DNA of 64,000 bases from Oscillospiraceae bacterium (GTDB lineage Bacteria; Bacillota; Clostridia; Oscillospirales; Oscillospiraceae), in NCBI GenBank assembly GCA_017458065.1, contig JAFTGD010000018.1, positions 1 through 64,000 of the forward strand. Reading direction: 5' to 3'. The notes beneath the pieces are model-generated. The model was not told the DNA's origin. It made no database searches and saw only the letters and a program-made list of their open reading frames with translations. Position 1 is the first letter of the stretch. Every line of letters begins with the position of its first letter. Positions 36,501 to 43,123 of this stretch are shown here, piece by piece. The position numbers and the translations under genes were made by a program.

Positions 36501-38131
36501 ACCGGGAAGCGACTAAATCTGGCGACACGGTCACGCCTACTGGAGAGCCGAGTGAACCGGGACACTTTGACGATGTTGATCCCCTCCTGCTTACGACCAA
36601 GCCCCTGCGGGTTCAGAAGCAGTGGCACAACAACTATGTCGATAGTAGGGCGCTGACTGACAGCATTACCATGGAGCTTTACGGCGTGGATTCTGATGGC
36701 GTGACATCCCGCGACTTCAAGACAATTACGCTGACCAACGCAGGAAACTGGTATTCGGAGAACAACTATATCTCCTATGGCCTTGTGACCTACGATACCG
36801 AGACGGGTGCGAATGTCAAGATCTACGAAACCGGCCACGACTTCACGCTTCGCGAGACCGACGATGAAGCCCATTATTATGAGCTGACTGCGGGAATTTA
36901 CCGGCCAATGTTCATCAACGGCACGCCTGCGATTCTGGAAAAGGTGGATGCTGCACCTGCCGGAATGGGCAGCAGTGCTTTCCATTACAGCGACGGTTCA
37001 CACCATTACTATCGGCTGGACGGAAAGATTTATCGGGATACTCAGTCCGATATCCTGATGATTGCCACCAACACCCACAGAAGCTATATGGACTTGAACA
37101 AAGTGGTCGTAGATGAATCTGGCATCGCAACGGTCGATGATACTGAATTTGAGTATAATATCACATTTACCGTTCCCTCTGGGATCGCAAACTATGATAC
37201 CGTAGAGAAATATATCTGGTTCAGTATTTATGACTCTGTTGCAAGGCGTACATTATCACCTGATGAGTATTCCTATACGAACGCGCAAAAGCCTGCCGAC
37301 ATAGACAGCAGTACTTATGGTGGTTCGGCTTATGCCAATTACCTGATTGCCACCAGCGGAAACCAGTTTACACTGAAAATCAAGCAAGGCTGGAATGTGC
37401 GTTTCTTGAATCTCCCGATCGGAACGACCTATTCCTTTGAGGAAACCAGCATACCCGATGGGTATGATTTCGTCAAAGCGGAGGTCAGCGGTACGCGGTG
37501 GATCGCCAATATGGTAGATGGGACAGACCAGGGTTCTGAGCAGACGATGACATCCCTTCCGGCCAACAATAGCGCAGATAACAGCAATACGGGTATCAGC
37601 GGTACGATTGACTTTGCCAATGCTCGCTACAACACTACCTACACGAACAAGACGATTCCCGTACCGGTGAAAATCCTGAAAACCAGTCAGGACGGCACAA
37701 CGCCTCTGAAAGACGCGGTATTCACCCTGCACACGGAGAATGGCTACAAGGCCGATCCAAAGCAGGCGGCAAAAACAGACCTGACTTCAGGCGCTGACGG
37801 CATAATTGATCTGGGAAATCTGTCGTTCGGAATGTATTACCTGGTTGAAACCGCTGCCCCGGCAGGGTATATCCCGCTTTCGGAGCCGGTGGAGATCACA
37901 GTTACTTCCTCCGGCGTTACCTACAACCAGAGCGACAGCAGTCTGTCGCATAGTGGCGGTGGTGTCAAACGCGATGAAACAACGGGAGCTTACACATTGA
38001 TTGTCACCAATAACGCCGGATATGAATTGCCTTCCACCGGCGGCCCCGGCACACGCCTTTTCACGATCCTCGGTAGTATCCTGATCCTTGGAGCGGGAGT
38101 ACTGCTGTGGAGGAGACGGAGATTGATTTAA
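33518..38131 (+). CDS. Giant VWA/SpaA LPXTG surface protein lacking a signal peptide
   Basis: 1,537 residues. It begins directly inside the N-terminal module (FSYSVNGQMYDFSLPGGEKI); the GTG shown is two codons after an in-frame TAG and has no ribosome site, so the true 5' part is lost or frameshifted. Residues ~600-850 are a von Willebrand A domain with a MIDAS: DVSGSM, GGTNW and VTDGEP. Cna-B-like domains follow. One SpaA repeat lies near 1375-1450 (VPVKILKTSQDGTTPLKDAV, YYLVETAAPAGYIPL). It ends LPSTG, hydrophobic helix, WRRRRLI. The order VWA, SpaA, anchor resembles pilus-tip adhesins. Without a signal peptide it cannot be exported as it stands, so it may be a silent copy. Confidence 0.85.
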   Translation: MDFSYSVNGQMYDFSLPGGEKITLSDLIEVLGILGDTYSGEKAAFDSVEDFLKEVANVEFSDESLVKVAKNEEDNDWTLESLQPFETEESLTITMKNGDVVTVKVTDDQIKTEYLSDSGELYEVTVTYGEAAGIPDGSTLKVTEFSEDDAEYEYARNSILADKKARGEWVDLSSFGLAALDISILNPDGEEIEPEAPVQVDIKVKRLPGVEDLAEIKDTLEVQHHVEVANGVVIETVFDGSLDANFLLQTDETIAEEGTTVDPSSVSDDAFNIPNIDLDSLIDLGEHSSDDDDIISFETPVFSVFTLTWKTNRINSNNTVNLSWKSGTGRNATTYGTVRIHYYDTDYNPIQPPVSDQTVTQQQTISLTSGNYVNIPGYTFSSAWVYYDQQAGTGWNLDEVGVQFYNYNYYGTTYRFTGIQHGGQEYKSGYYQNNQAYTEDVYLFFENTGTQTQSGKVHYGYINGSTFVEFPEGTPSYTPTYSNQYQKYLIYDVDGYQYSYTYRNRSTNRIAPYVSVSGSYYDTAGSYLGQLSNNDDIYLVYEPNPSTTQGGTPKLKDVSAEDKPDVPDITKTSVVNGDGTNTLSLSITGHTKPREVEKLADVIVIFDVSGSMKQNIDNKEDAADGVNDTNSRMYQLKQAVNTLADTLLSDKYKNSQGESLIRMSLISFSNIAQTSGNSFTEDADTFKSWVSGLGADGGTNWEAALKLANTIQVDPERATFVIFVTDGEPTFRYTRGKYSDLQLIYPQSNSEYDITDYYSIYNVFGGGNQDLYGENYAAALIQAKSIVGNKKNLFTIGIGPDVISLERFGNEAGAGGNYTATSSSALEDAFDDITAKIVALMGYSDVKITDGITDLTQTVQKSTYVNFAEDDFTYYKGHAATVEDVTNELAAAEGDMVWEAWTPSSEGCAEAVYNTTTGAVEWNMGEAFMLEDGYTYQVRFKVWPSQEAYDLLADLNNGVKSYASLSDEEKAQIKEPTTAGGMYTLKTNSETSYTYREATKSGDTVTPTGEPSEPGHFDDVDPLLLTTKPLRVQKQWHNNYVDSRALTDSITMELYGVDSDGVTSRDFKTITLTNAGNWYSENNYISYGLVTYDTETGANVKIYETGHDFTLRETDDEAHYYELTAGIYRPMFINGTPAILEKVDAAPAGMGSSAFHYSDGSHHYYRLDGKIYRDTQSDILMIATNTHRSYMDLNKVVVDESGIATVDDTEFEYNITFTVPSGIANYDTVEKYIWFSIYDSVARRTLSPDEYSYTNAQKPADIDSSTYGGSAYANYLIATSGNQFTLKIKQGWNVRFLNLPIGTTYSFEETSIPDGYDFVKAEVSGTRWIANMVDGTDQGSEQTMTSLPANNSADNSNTGISGTIDFANARYNTTYTNKTIPVPVKILKTSQDGTTPLKDAVFTLHTENGYKADPKQAAKTDLTSGADGIIDLGNLSFGMYYLVETAAPAGYIPLSEPVEITVTSSGVTYNQSDSSLSHSGGGVKRDETTGAYTLIVTNNAGYELPSTGGPGTRLFTILGSILILGAGVLLWRRRRLI

Positions 38132-38148
38132 CATGAGTTTAAGAGAGG

Positions 38149-38185
38149 CTGGTCTTCAGGAAACTGGAGATCAGTCTTTCTTTCT
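38149..38185 (+). terminator. Terminator after the VWA surface protein
   Basis: Same 11-bp stem CTGGTCTTCAG / CTGGAGATCAG with GAAA loop, then TCTTTCTTTCT. Confidence 0.88.
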
Positions 38186-38193
38186 GGGGCGGG

Positions 38194-38209
38194 GTTAGTC
38201 ATGCCTAAT
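38194..38209. promoter_or_regulatory. Palindrome GTTAG-N6-CTAAT, site 4
   Basis: GTTAGTCATGCCTAAT, 20 bases upstream of the RHH -35. The N6 differs from copies 1 and 3 while both arms are kept. Confidence 0.5.
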
Positions 38210-38228
38210 ACAATGCGGTATTTCCAGA

Positions 38229-38257
38229 TTGAAATAGGTAGCTGTTTGTGATATAAT
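38229..38257 (+). promoter_or_regulatory. Promoter of RHH gene copy 2
   Basis: TTGAAA, 17-base spacer, TATAAT. Confidence 0.8.
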
Positions 38258-38300
38258 GTAATTGTCCAGTATTGTGCATTTATGGTAGAGGAGAACAGAG

Positions 38301-38492
38301 ATGGCCAGAGCGAAAAAAGATGGCATATATCTTAATGTCCGCATTGAGACTCCGATATATAGAAAGCTTCAGGAAGTATGCGCGGAAGCCGGTCAGCTGA
38401 AGACCACTGTGGTTGAGCGGGCGTTGACTGCGTATTTTGAGGAATATGATCGGAAGCAGGAAATACTGCGGAAGCATGAAAATGATGAATGA
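38301..38492 (+). CDS. Small ribbon-helix-helix-like protein, copy 2
   Basis: 63 residues, differing from copy 1 at one position (ALTAYF for ALSAYF). ATG after TAGAGGAGAACAGAG. Its downstream partner is the truncated methyltransferase at 38518, so if it is a dedicated controller it now lacks its target gene but could act in trans on the other copies. Confidence 0.8.
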   Translation: MARAKKDGIYLNVRIETPIYRKLQEVCAEAGQLKTTVVERALTAYFEEYDRKQEILRKHENDE

Positions 38493-38517
38493 CCATCTGG
38501 TTTTGAGGTGATAAAGA

Positions 38518-39141
38518 ATGGCAGGAAATAAAAATCTGAACAGCGCTAAGACTGCCCGGAAGGATGAATTCTATACGCAGCTGACGGATATCGAGAAGGA
38601 GATGCGCTATTACAGAAAGCATTTTAAGGATAAGACAGTGTTCTGCAATTGTGATGATCCGTTCGAGAGTAACTTCTTCAAGTACTTTGTGCTCAATTTC
38701 AATCGGCTTGGCCTGAAGAAGCTCATTGCGACGTGTTACACGGGATCTCCGATTGCCAATAAGCAGCTTTCCATTTTTGATATTCTCGGTGAATCTGAAG
38801 AAACACAGAATAAACCATACAAGGCGGTCGTGACTACGGTCTATGACAAGACCGGTGACGGCGGTGTGGATATGCTGGATGTTGCGGAGCTGTTTAAGTC
38901 TGGAGAGAATGAGTTGACAGAATTGAAAGGTGATGGCGATTTCCGATCCCCGGAATGTCTGGAACTTCTGGACGAGGCAGACATCGTGGTCACGAATCCT
39001 CCGTTCTCGCTGTTCCGGGAATATGTTGCTGTCCTTGTTGAGCATAAAAAGAAGTTTATTATCATTGGCAACGTGAATGCTGTTAAATACAGAGAAACAT
39101 GCAACTTCCGATGGGAATGGCCTCATATTTACAGGCAGTGA
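38518..39141 (+). pseudogene. Truncated EcoRI-family adenine methyltransferase
   Basis: Codons 1-193 are nearly identical to the gene at 7217 (few changes, e.g. TVFCN, DEADI), including NPPF. After KYRE near 39095 the sequence switches to surface-protein DNA and the reading ends as TCNFRWEWPHIYRQ. The C-terminal half needed for target recognition is gone, so activity is unlikely. No HNH partner follows. Confidence 0.9.
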
Positions 39142-39304
39142 TGTGCCAAAAGCAACAGATGGACAGCAAATCATAAATACTCCTGAGGGAGGCTACGAGC
39201 TTCCTTCCACCGGCGGCCACGGCACACGGTTCTTCACGATCCTCGGCAGCATCCTGATCCTTGGAGCGGGAGTACTGCTGTGGAGGAGACGGAGATTGGT
39301 TTAA
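39086..39304 (+). pseudogene. 3' remnant of a surface protein (LPXTG tail)
   Basis: NTEKHATSDGNGLIFTGSDV, then TDGQQIINTPEGGYELPSTG, hydrophobic helix and WRRRRLV. It has no start or signal peptide and is joined directly to the truncated methyltransferase. The anchor has GGHG in place of GGPG. Confidence 0.85.
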
Positions 39305-39321
39305 CACAAGCTTAAGAGAGG

Positions 39322-39357
39322 CTGGTCTTCAGGAAACTGGAGATCAGCTTTTCTCTT
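39322..39357 (+). terminator. Terminator after surface tail remnant (copy 3)
   Basis: CTGGTCTTCAG-GAAA-CTGGAGATCAG then CTTTTCTCTTT. Confidence 0.88.
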
Positions 39358-39366
39358 TGAGGCGAG

Positions 39367-39382
39367 GTTAGTTTCGTCTAAT
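39367..39382. promoter_or_regulatory. Palindrome GTTAG-N6-CTAAT, site 5
   Basis: GTTAGTTTCGTCTAAT, again 20 bases upstream of the RHH -35. Confidence 0.5.
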
Positions 39383-39401
39383 ACAATGCGGTATTTCCAG
39401 A

Positions 39402-39430
39402 TTGAAATAGGTAGCTGTTTGTGATATAAT
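39402..39430 (+). promoter_or_regulatory. Promoter of RHH gene copy 3
   Basis: TTGAAA, 17-base spacer, TATAAT. Confidence 0.8.
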
Positions 39431-39473
39431 GTAAATGTCCAGTATTGTGCATTTATGGTAGAGGAGAACTGAG

Positions 39474-39665
39474 ATGGCCAGAGCGAGAAAAGATGGCATA
39501 TATCTTAATGTCCGCATTGAGACTCCGATATATAGAAAGCTTCAGGAAGTATGCGCGGAAGCGGGGCAGATGAAAACCACTGTGGTTGAGAGGGCGCTGA
39601 CTGCGTATTTTGAGGAATATGATCGGAAACAGGAAATACTGCGGAAATATGAAAATGAGGAGTGA
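39474..39665 (+). CDS. Small ribbon-helix-helix-like protein, copy 3
   Basis: 63 residues; changes from copies 1 and 2 include ARARKDG, GQMKTT and RKYENEE. The RHH core is intact, and the start follows GTAGAGGAGAACTGAG. It is followed after 6 bases by the N-terminal remnant of an MmeI-type methyltransferase, a different enzyme family from that beside copies 1 and 2. This shows the RHH gene is tied to methyltransferases in general. Confidence 0.8.
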   Translation: MARARKDGIYLNVRIETPIYRKLQEVCAEAGQMKTTVVERALTAYFEEYDRKQEILRKYENEE

Positions 39666-39671
39666 TAGGCT

Positions 39672-39761
39672 ATGACTGAGGCGCAGCAGAGAGAGGCCGC
39701 CGGACAGTTTTTCTGTAAATGGAATGGCAAAAATAAAGAAAACGAGGATGCTCGTGTGTGA
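39672..39761 (+). pseudogene. N-terminal remnant of an MmeI/YeeA-type DNA methyltransferase
   Basis: MTEAQQREAAGQFFCKWNGK followed by NKENEDAR, the well-conserved first ~28 residues of large MmeI-type modification proteins, then an immediate stop where the frame should continue with a SYWxE-like block. Everything after DAR is lost. The remnant at 5749-6255 is the C-terminus of the same protein type; whether they come from one gene is unknown. Confidence 0.7.
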
Positions 39762-39827
39762 TCTGCTCAATGGCGGCATGATATGTCATGCATGCGCACA
39801 ACTTTTGCGAAATGAGGTAATATTCAT

Positions 39828-41369
39828 ATGGCAATACCAACAACGATAAAAACACTTCTGTCCGGCACTGTGGTTGAGTGGGCACGGATCGAGTTTAAAT
39901 CCACCTGGGATCCGGAGGCGTCTCTCAAAACGGTGACAGCCTTTGCAAATGATCTGGATAACTGGGGCGGTGGCTATATTGTGATTGGCGTGGAGGAGGA
40001 AAATGGCAGGCCGAGGAAGCCATATATCGGTGTCTCTGAGGACAAGGTCGATAAGTGGCAGAAGGATATTTTTGCTAAGTGTAAGCTGATGCGCCCACAG
40101 TACACGCCGATCATTGGGGTGGATTACCTGGAGGATAAGACCTTTATCATTATCTGGTGTCCAGGCGGCGATTCCAGACCGTATTCCTCTCCGAAAACAA
40201 TGGCTAAGGATGACAAAGAACGAGGTTATTATATTCGCAAAGCTTCCAATTCCGTATTGCCGAATGATGATGAACTGAAAGACCTCTTTAATCTGGCAAA
40301 TCGCACACCATTTGATGACAGGCTCAATTATCGCGCTGAGTTGACGGATTTGAATTATACGCTGATACGATCTTATCTGAAGGAGATCGGCAGTTCGCTA
40401 TATGAGAGATCCGAGTCGATGTCATTCGAAGAGCTCTGTGCAGATATGAATCTGATCAGTACACTACCAGAGTATGTGAAGCCAAAAAATGCGGCGCTCA
40501 TGTTCTTTAATTCTGAGCCGGAGCGATTCTTCCCGTATGCGCAGATTGATGTGGTTCAGTTTCCTGAAGGCGATGCAGGTGACAAGATCATAGAGCAGAC
40601 ATTTAAGGGGCCACTGCATGAACAGCTCCGAGCGGCACTGCGTTATATTCGGAACACGGTGATTACGGAGCAGGTTATCAAGGTACCGGACCAGGCAGAA
40701 GCAGAACGTTTTTTCAACTACCCATATGACGCGATTGAAGAGGCGCTTTCCAACGCGGTTTACCACAAGGGATATGATGAACGGGAACCAATAGAAGTCC
40801 GTGTGGAAAAGGACATGATTGAGATCATCAGTCATCCCGGGCCGGACCGCTCTGTGACACTAGATGGGCTGAGGCAATTTAAGGTTCGCAGCCGCAGATA
40901 TCGCAATCGCAGAATCGGAGAATTTCTAAAGGAATTGCACCTGACTGAGGGACGAAACACCGGATTTAAGAAAATTCTGGATGCGCTTCAGAAAAACGGC
41001 TCTCCACTGCCGGAATTTGAGACAGATGAAGCACATGATTACTTCATTACAAGATTGTTTGTGCGAGAAGGATTTAATGATTATAGGGATGGACATGAAA
41101 ATGTCGTAGAGAATGTCGTAGAGAATGTCGTAGAGAGATTGTCAGAAACCGCGAATATATATTTAAATTCCTGCTCAAAGAAAAAAAGAGAAACTGCTCA
41201 AAAAATATTGGCAGCAATTATCGAGAACAGATTTATTACAATAACAGAAATGGCATCTGCAGCGAACACAACGGATCGAACAGTACAACGTTATTTAAAA
41301 GAATTTCAGGAGGCGGGTGCTCTTCGACGTGAAGGAAGCGATACCAGCGGTGAATGGGTATTAATGTAA
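39828..41369 (+). CDS. AlbA_2/Schlafen-type ATP-binding HTH protein
   Basis: 513 residues. The N-terminal AlbA_2 DNA-binding domain (WARIEFKSTWDPEASLKTVT, AFANDLDNWGGGYIVIGVEE) is followed by YYIRKASNSVLPNDDE. A HATPase_c_4-like domain lies in the middle (YPYDAIEEALSNAVYHKGYD, IEIISHPGP, GRNTGFKKILDAL). The C-terminus is a helix-turn-helix (ITEMASAANTTDRTVQRYLK). A linker near 430 repeats ENVV three times from a 12-base tandem repeat, a site prone to slippage. Such proteins are annotated as transcriptional regulators or ATP-dependent DNA-binding proteins and often lie in defence or mobile regions. Function here is unknown. Confidence 0.87.
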   Translation: MAIPTTIKTLLSGTVVEWARIEFKSTWDPEASLKTVTAFANDLDNWGGGYIVIGVEEENGRPRKPYIGVSEDKVDKWQKDIFAKCKLMRPQYTPIIGVDYLEDKTFIIIWCPGGDSRPYSSPKTMAKDDKERGYYIRKASNSVLPNDDELKDLFNLANRTPFDDRLNYRAELTDLNYTLIRSYLKEIGSSLYERSESMSFEELCADMNLISTLPEYVKPKNAALMFFNSEPERFFPYAQIDVVQFPEGDAGDKIIEQTFKGPLHEQLRAALRYIRNTVITEQVIKVPDQAEAERFFNYPYDAIEEALSNAVYHKGYDEREPIEVRVEKDMIEIISHPGPDRSVTLDGLRQFKVRSRRYRNRRIGEFLKELHLTEGRNTGFKKILDALQKNGSPLPEFETDEAHDYFITRLFVREGFNDYRDGHENVVENVVENVVERLSETANIYLNSCSKKKRETAQKILAAIIENRFITITEMASAANTTDRTVQRYLKEFQEAGALRREGSDTSGEWVLM

Positions 41370-41398
41370 CTCGACCGGATCGTGATGGACAAGCCGAG

Positions 41399-41539
41399 AT
41401 GAAATACGAGTGCAAGATCACTGTGATTGATAAGAAATGCTTTGTGGATTTCCCAGAGCAGTACTTGGCTGATCCGAAGTCCGGCCCATGTCCTTTCTTC
41501 CATGTGGGAGATGAATTAATCCTCAAATGGGCGCCGTAG
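41399..41539 (+). pseudogene. TIGR04076-family protein gene with a premature stop
   Basis: MKYECKITVIDKKCFVDFPE, then YLADPKSGPCPFFHVGDELI match the N-terminus of TIGR04076 proteins (~110 aa). A TAG at 41537 is followed in frame by QGDFYH, which continues the family pattern, then similarity fades. A nonsense mutation plus later decay is the simplest reading. Confidence 0.65.
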
Positions 41540-41591
41540 CAGGGAGACTTCTACCATAGAGAATGCCTATACGGATTGAGGAGGAATCACA

Positions 41592-41702
41592 ATGCAGTTT
41601 TTTGTGAACGCCTATGACGGTTCAGGGCGGTCCGAGAAGATTTATGTTGGCAGACCGTGCTGCATGGCTGGTATTTTCAGAGTATCTGGCGGAGGAAAGT
41701 GA
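41592..41702 (+). CDS. Short hypothetical ORF
   Basis: 36 residues (MQFFVNAYDGSGRSEKIYVG, then RPCCMAGIFRVSGGGK) with a good ribosome site GAGGAGG seven bases before ATG. I do not recognise it. It may be the decayed end of the preceding gene or a short leader for the next ORF, which starts three bases after its stop. Confidence 0.35.
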   Translation: MQFFVNAYDGSGRSEKIYVGRPCCMAGIFRVSGGGK

Positions 41703-41704
41703 AA

Positions 41705-41965
41705 ATGAGTAATCAGTATAACCGAGAGGTTGAACTGGATGTCCTTGCAGAAAGAGCCGGAGGCTATGTCGTGTGCCCGGATGATGAGGATATCCGTTTT
41801 ATGAATCTGTTTTTTGAGACCTGCAGACGGTTTGGCATCGAATATACGAGCGCGACGAAGAAGGAAAAGTGCTTTGTCGACGAAGTTACCAGACTTACTT
41901 GGGCAAGAATGCTTGAGCGTGAAAGTGGAGTCGAACAGGATGTTCCACTTGCTTTTTCTGCGTAA
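41705..41965 (+). CDS. Hypothetical protein
   Basis: 86 residues, ATG 41705 after GGAGGAAAGTGAAA. The sequence (YNREVELDVLAERAGGYVVC, FMNLFFETCRRFGIEYTSAT) is soluble and mixed alpha/beta, with no motif known to me. The surrounding genes are remnants, so it may also be partial. Confidence 0.4.
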   Translation: MSNQYNREVELDVLAERAGGYVVCPDDEDIRFMNLFFETCRRFGIEYTSATKKEKCFVDEVTRLTWARMLERESGVEQDVPLAFSA

Positions 41966-42018
41966 TGACGGTGCAGCATTGGTTTTGAATCCGGCGACCG
42001 ACAGCCGCGGCTAGTGCA

Positions 42019-42060
42019 ATCCTGACCATCCGCAGGAAGAAACAACACGCATAACGCAAG
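42019..42060 (+). repeat. 42-base direct repeat A
   Basis: ATCCTGACCATCCGCAGG... pattern ending GCATAACGCAAG; 39 of 42 bases match 42536-42577. Translated, both end ILTxRRKKQHA-stop, resembling the basic end of a sortase anchor. Confidence 0.75.
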
Positions 42061-42510
42061 CTGTATCTCTCGGACGCGTTTCCGCAAGAGCGCCGAGAGG
42101 AAGCCGATATTCAGGTTCGTGTCAGAATGTTGAACATCAACAGTGGTCGCAATGCTGCAATGATGGCGACATGCAAACCGCTGGAGGAATATGCATGGAT
42201 TGTGGAAGAGATTCGAAAACGGGAAGACGTCATGGGCTTGGACGTAGCCATCGACTCGTCCATTGATGAAATGCCGGAAGATTTTGAAATCAAATCATAC
42301 CTGGAAGCGCATAAGGCGGAGGTGAAAGCGATGCTGCTCACAGAATACAATGAAGCAAAAACAATGGAGCTCTTTCGTGAAGAAGGCCGTGCGGAAGGCC
42401 GTGCGGAAGGCCGCGCGGAAGGCCGTAATGAAGGTCGACAGGAAGTTTATGAACGTATGATTGCGTCGAATATCCCGGAGGCACAGGCGCGGGCATTGGC
42501 CTTTGGCTGA
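42061..42510 (+). pseudogene. C-terminal remnant of an Rpn/PD-(D/E)XK nuclease-transposase family gene
   Basis: The frame opens after a stop at 42052 with LYLSDAFPQERREEADIQVR, then LEEYAWIVEEIRKREDVMGL and a long EGRAEGRAEGRAEGRNEGRQ repeat. This is the C-terminal half of Rpn-type recombination-promoting nucleases, whose catalytic N-terminus is missing. The remnant is bracketed by the two 42-base repeats. Confidence 0.75.
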
Positions 42511-42535
42511 TGTAACTGGCGGTCCCGGTACCGCG

Positions 42536-42577
42536 ATCCTGACCCTTCGCAGGAAGAAACAACACGCATAACACAAG
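42536..42577 (+). repeat. 42-base direct repeat B
   Basis: Second copy. Upstream it reads TGGPGTAILTLRRKKQHA-stop, like a shortened LPxTG anchor. Confidence 0.75.
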
Positions 42578-42578
42578 A

Positions 42579-42610
42579 AGAAAAGCTGATCGGCGACGGT
42601 CAGCTTTTCT
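42579..42610 (+). terminator. Hairpin after the Rpn remnant
   Basis: AGAAAAGCTGATC / GGTCAGCTTTTCT, 13-bp stem with one G-U, loop GGCGAC. Related in sequence to the terminator at 43693. Confidence 0.7.
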
Positions 42611-42620
42611 GCAAATCGGG

Positions 42621-42649
42621 TTGAATTGTTCGAAGACGTTGAGTATAAT
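42621..42649 (+). promoter_or_regulatory. Promoter before the DUF4160/DUF2442 genes
   Basis: TTGAAT, 17-base spacer, TATAAT. Confidence 0.7.
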
Positions 42650-42698
42650 AAGATTATTAAATGGCGTGGGGAAACAATATCGCATTTTAACAGGGTGA

Positions 42699-42785
42699 AT
42701 GGCACTTCACGAAGACGAGCTGTACGCGGCGTGGAACAATGCTGCCAGGCAGCTTCCGTTTGAGAGAATCAGCCCGCTTTCGTGA
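42699..42785 (+). pseudogene. C-terminal remnant of a DUF4160 protein
   Basis: MALHEDELYAAWNNAARQLP, then FERISPLS: the last ~28 residues of DUF4160 proteins (normally ~85 aa). DUF4160 genes are usually followed by DUF2442, as here. Confidence 0.65.
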
Positions 42786-42796
42786 GGAGGAGAATC

Positions 42797-43087
42797 ATGT
42801 ATTATTACAATGGGTTCGTATGCGGCGGCGAGCCGGAGGAAGCAATCAAAGTAATAAAAGTAAAACCATTGCAGGATCAAATCATGCTTCTTACGTTCAA
42901 TAACGGAGAAACAAGACTCTTTGATGCAACTGCACTGACCGGACCGGTTTTTTCAGCCTTACAGGACGATCAGGTTTTCATGTCTCCTGTTCTTGATCAT
43001 GGCGTTGTGACATGGAAAGAAGGAGAGATTGACTGCGCTCCGGAGTTTATGTACAAAAACAGTTTTGATTATGCACAGGTAGTTTAA
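42797..43087 (+). CDS. DUF2442 domain protein
   Basis: 96 residues, ATG after GAGGAGGAGAATC. IKVIKVKPLQDQIMLLTFNN, GETRLFDATALTGPVF and GVVTWKEGEIDCAPEFMY match DUF2442, a small beta-rich domain. Paired DUF4160-DUF2442 genes have been proposed as toxin-antitoxin-like; here the DUF4160 partner is only a remnant, so this is an orphan. Confidence 0.85.
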   Translation: MYYYNGFVCGGEPEEAIKVIKVKPLQDQIMLLTFNNGETRLFDATALTGPVFSALQDDQVFMSPVLDHGVVTWKEGEIDCAPEFMYKNSFDYAQVV

Positions 43088-43123
43088 CAATTGGTTTCTC
43101 AGACAGAAGTGAGGGTATAAACT

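Larger units (their letters stand above)
38036..39095 (+). repeat. Tail-RHH-methyltransferase repeat, copy 2
   Basis: Matches 6735-7795 from tail to methyltransferase codon ~193, then breaks abruptly into another surface-protein reading. Confidence 0.85.
39209..39667 (+). repeat. Tail-RHH repeat, copy 3
   Basis: Matches copies 1 and 2 from the tail through the RHH gene, but what follows the RHH gene is the head of an MmeI-type methyltransferase instead of the EcoRI-family one. Confidence 0.85.

Noticed and set aside
5680..39382. Integron attC-like sites at the GTTAG-N6-CTAAY palindromes
   Set aside because: The arms loosely fit GTTRRRY/RYYYAAC, but the sites are simple 16-base palindromes without the second box pair, and no IntI-type integrase is in the window.
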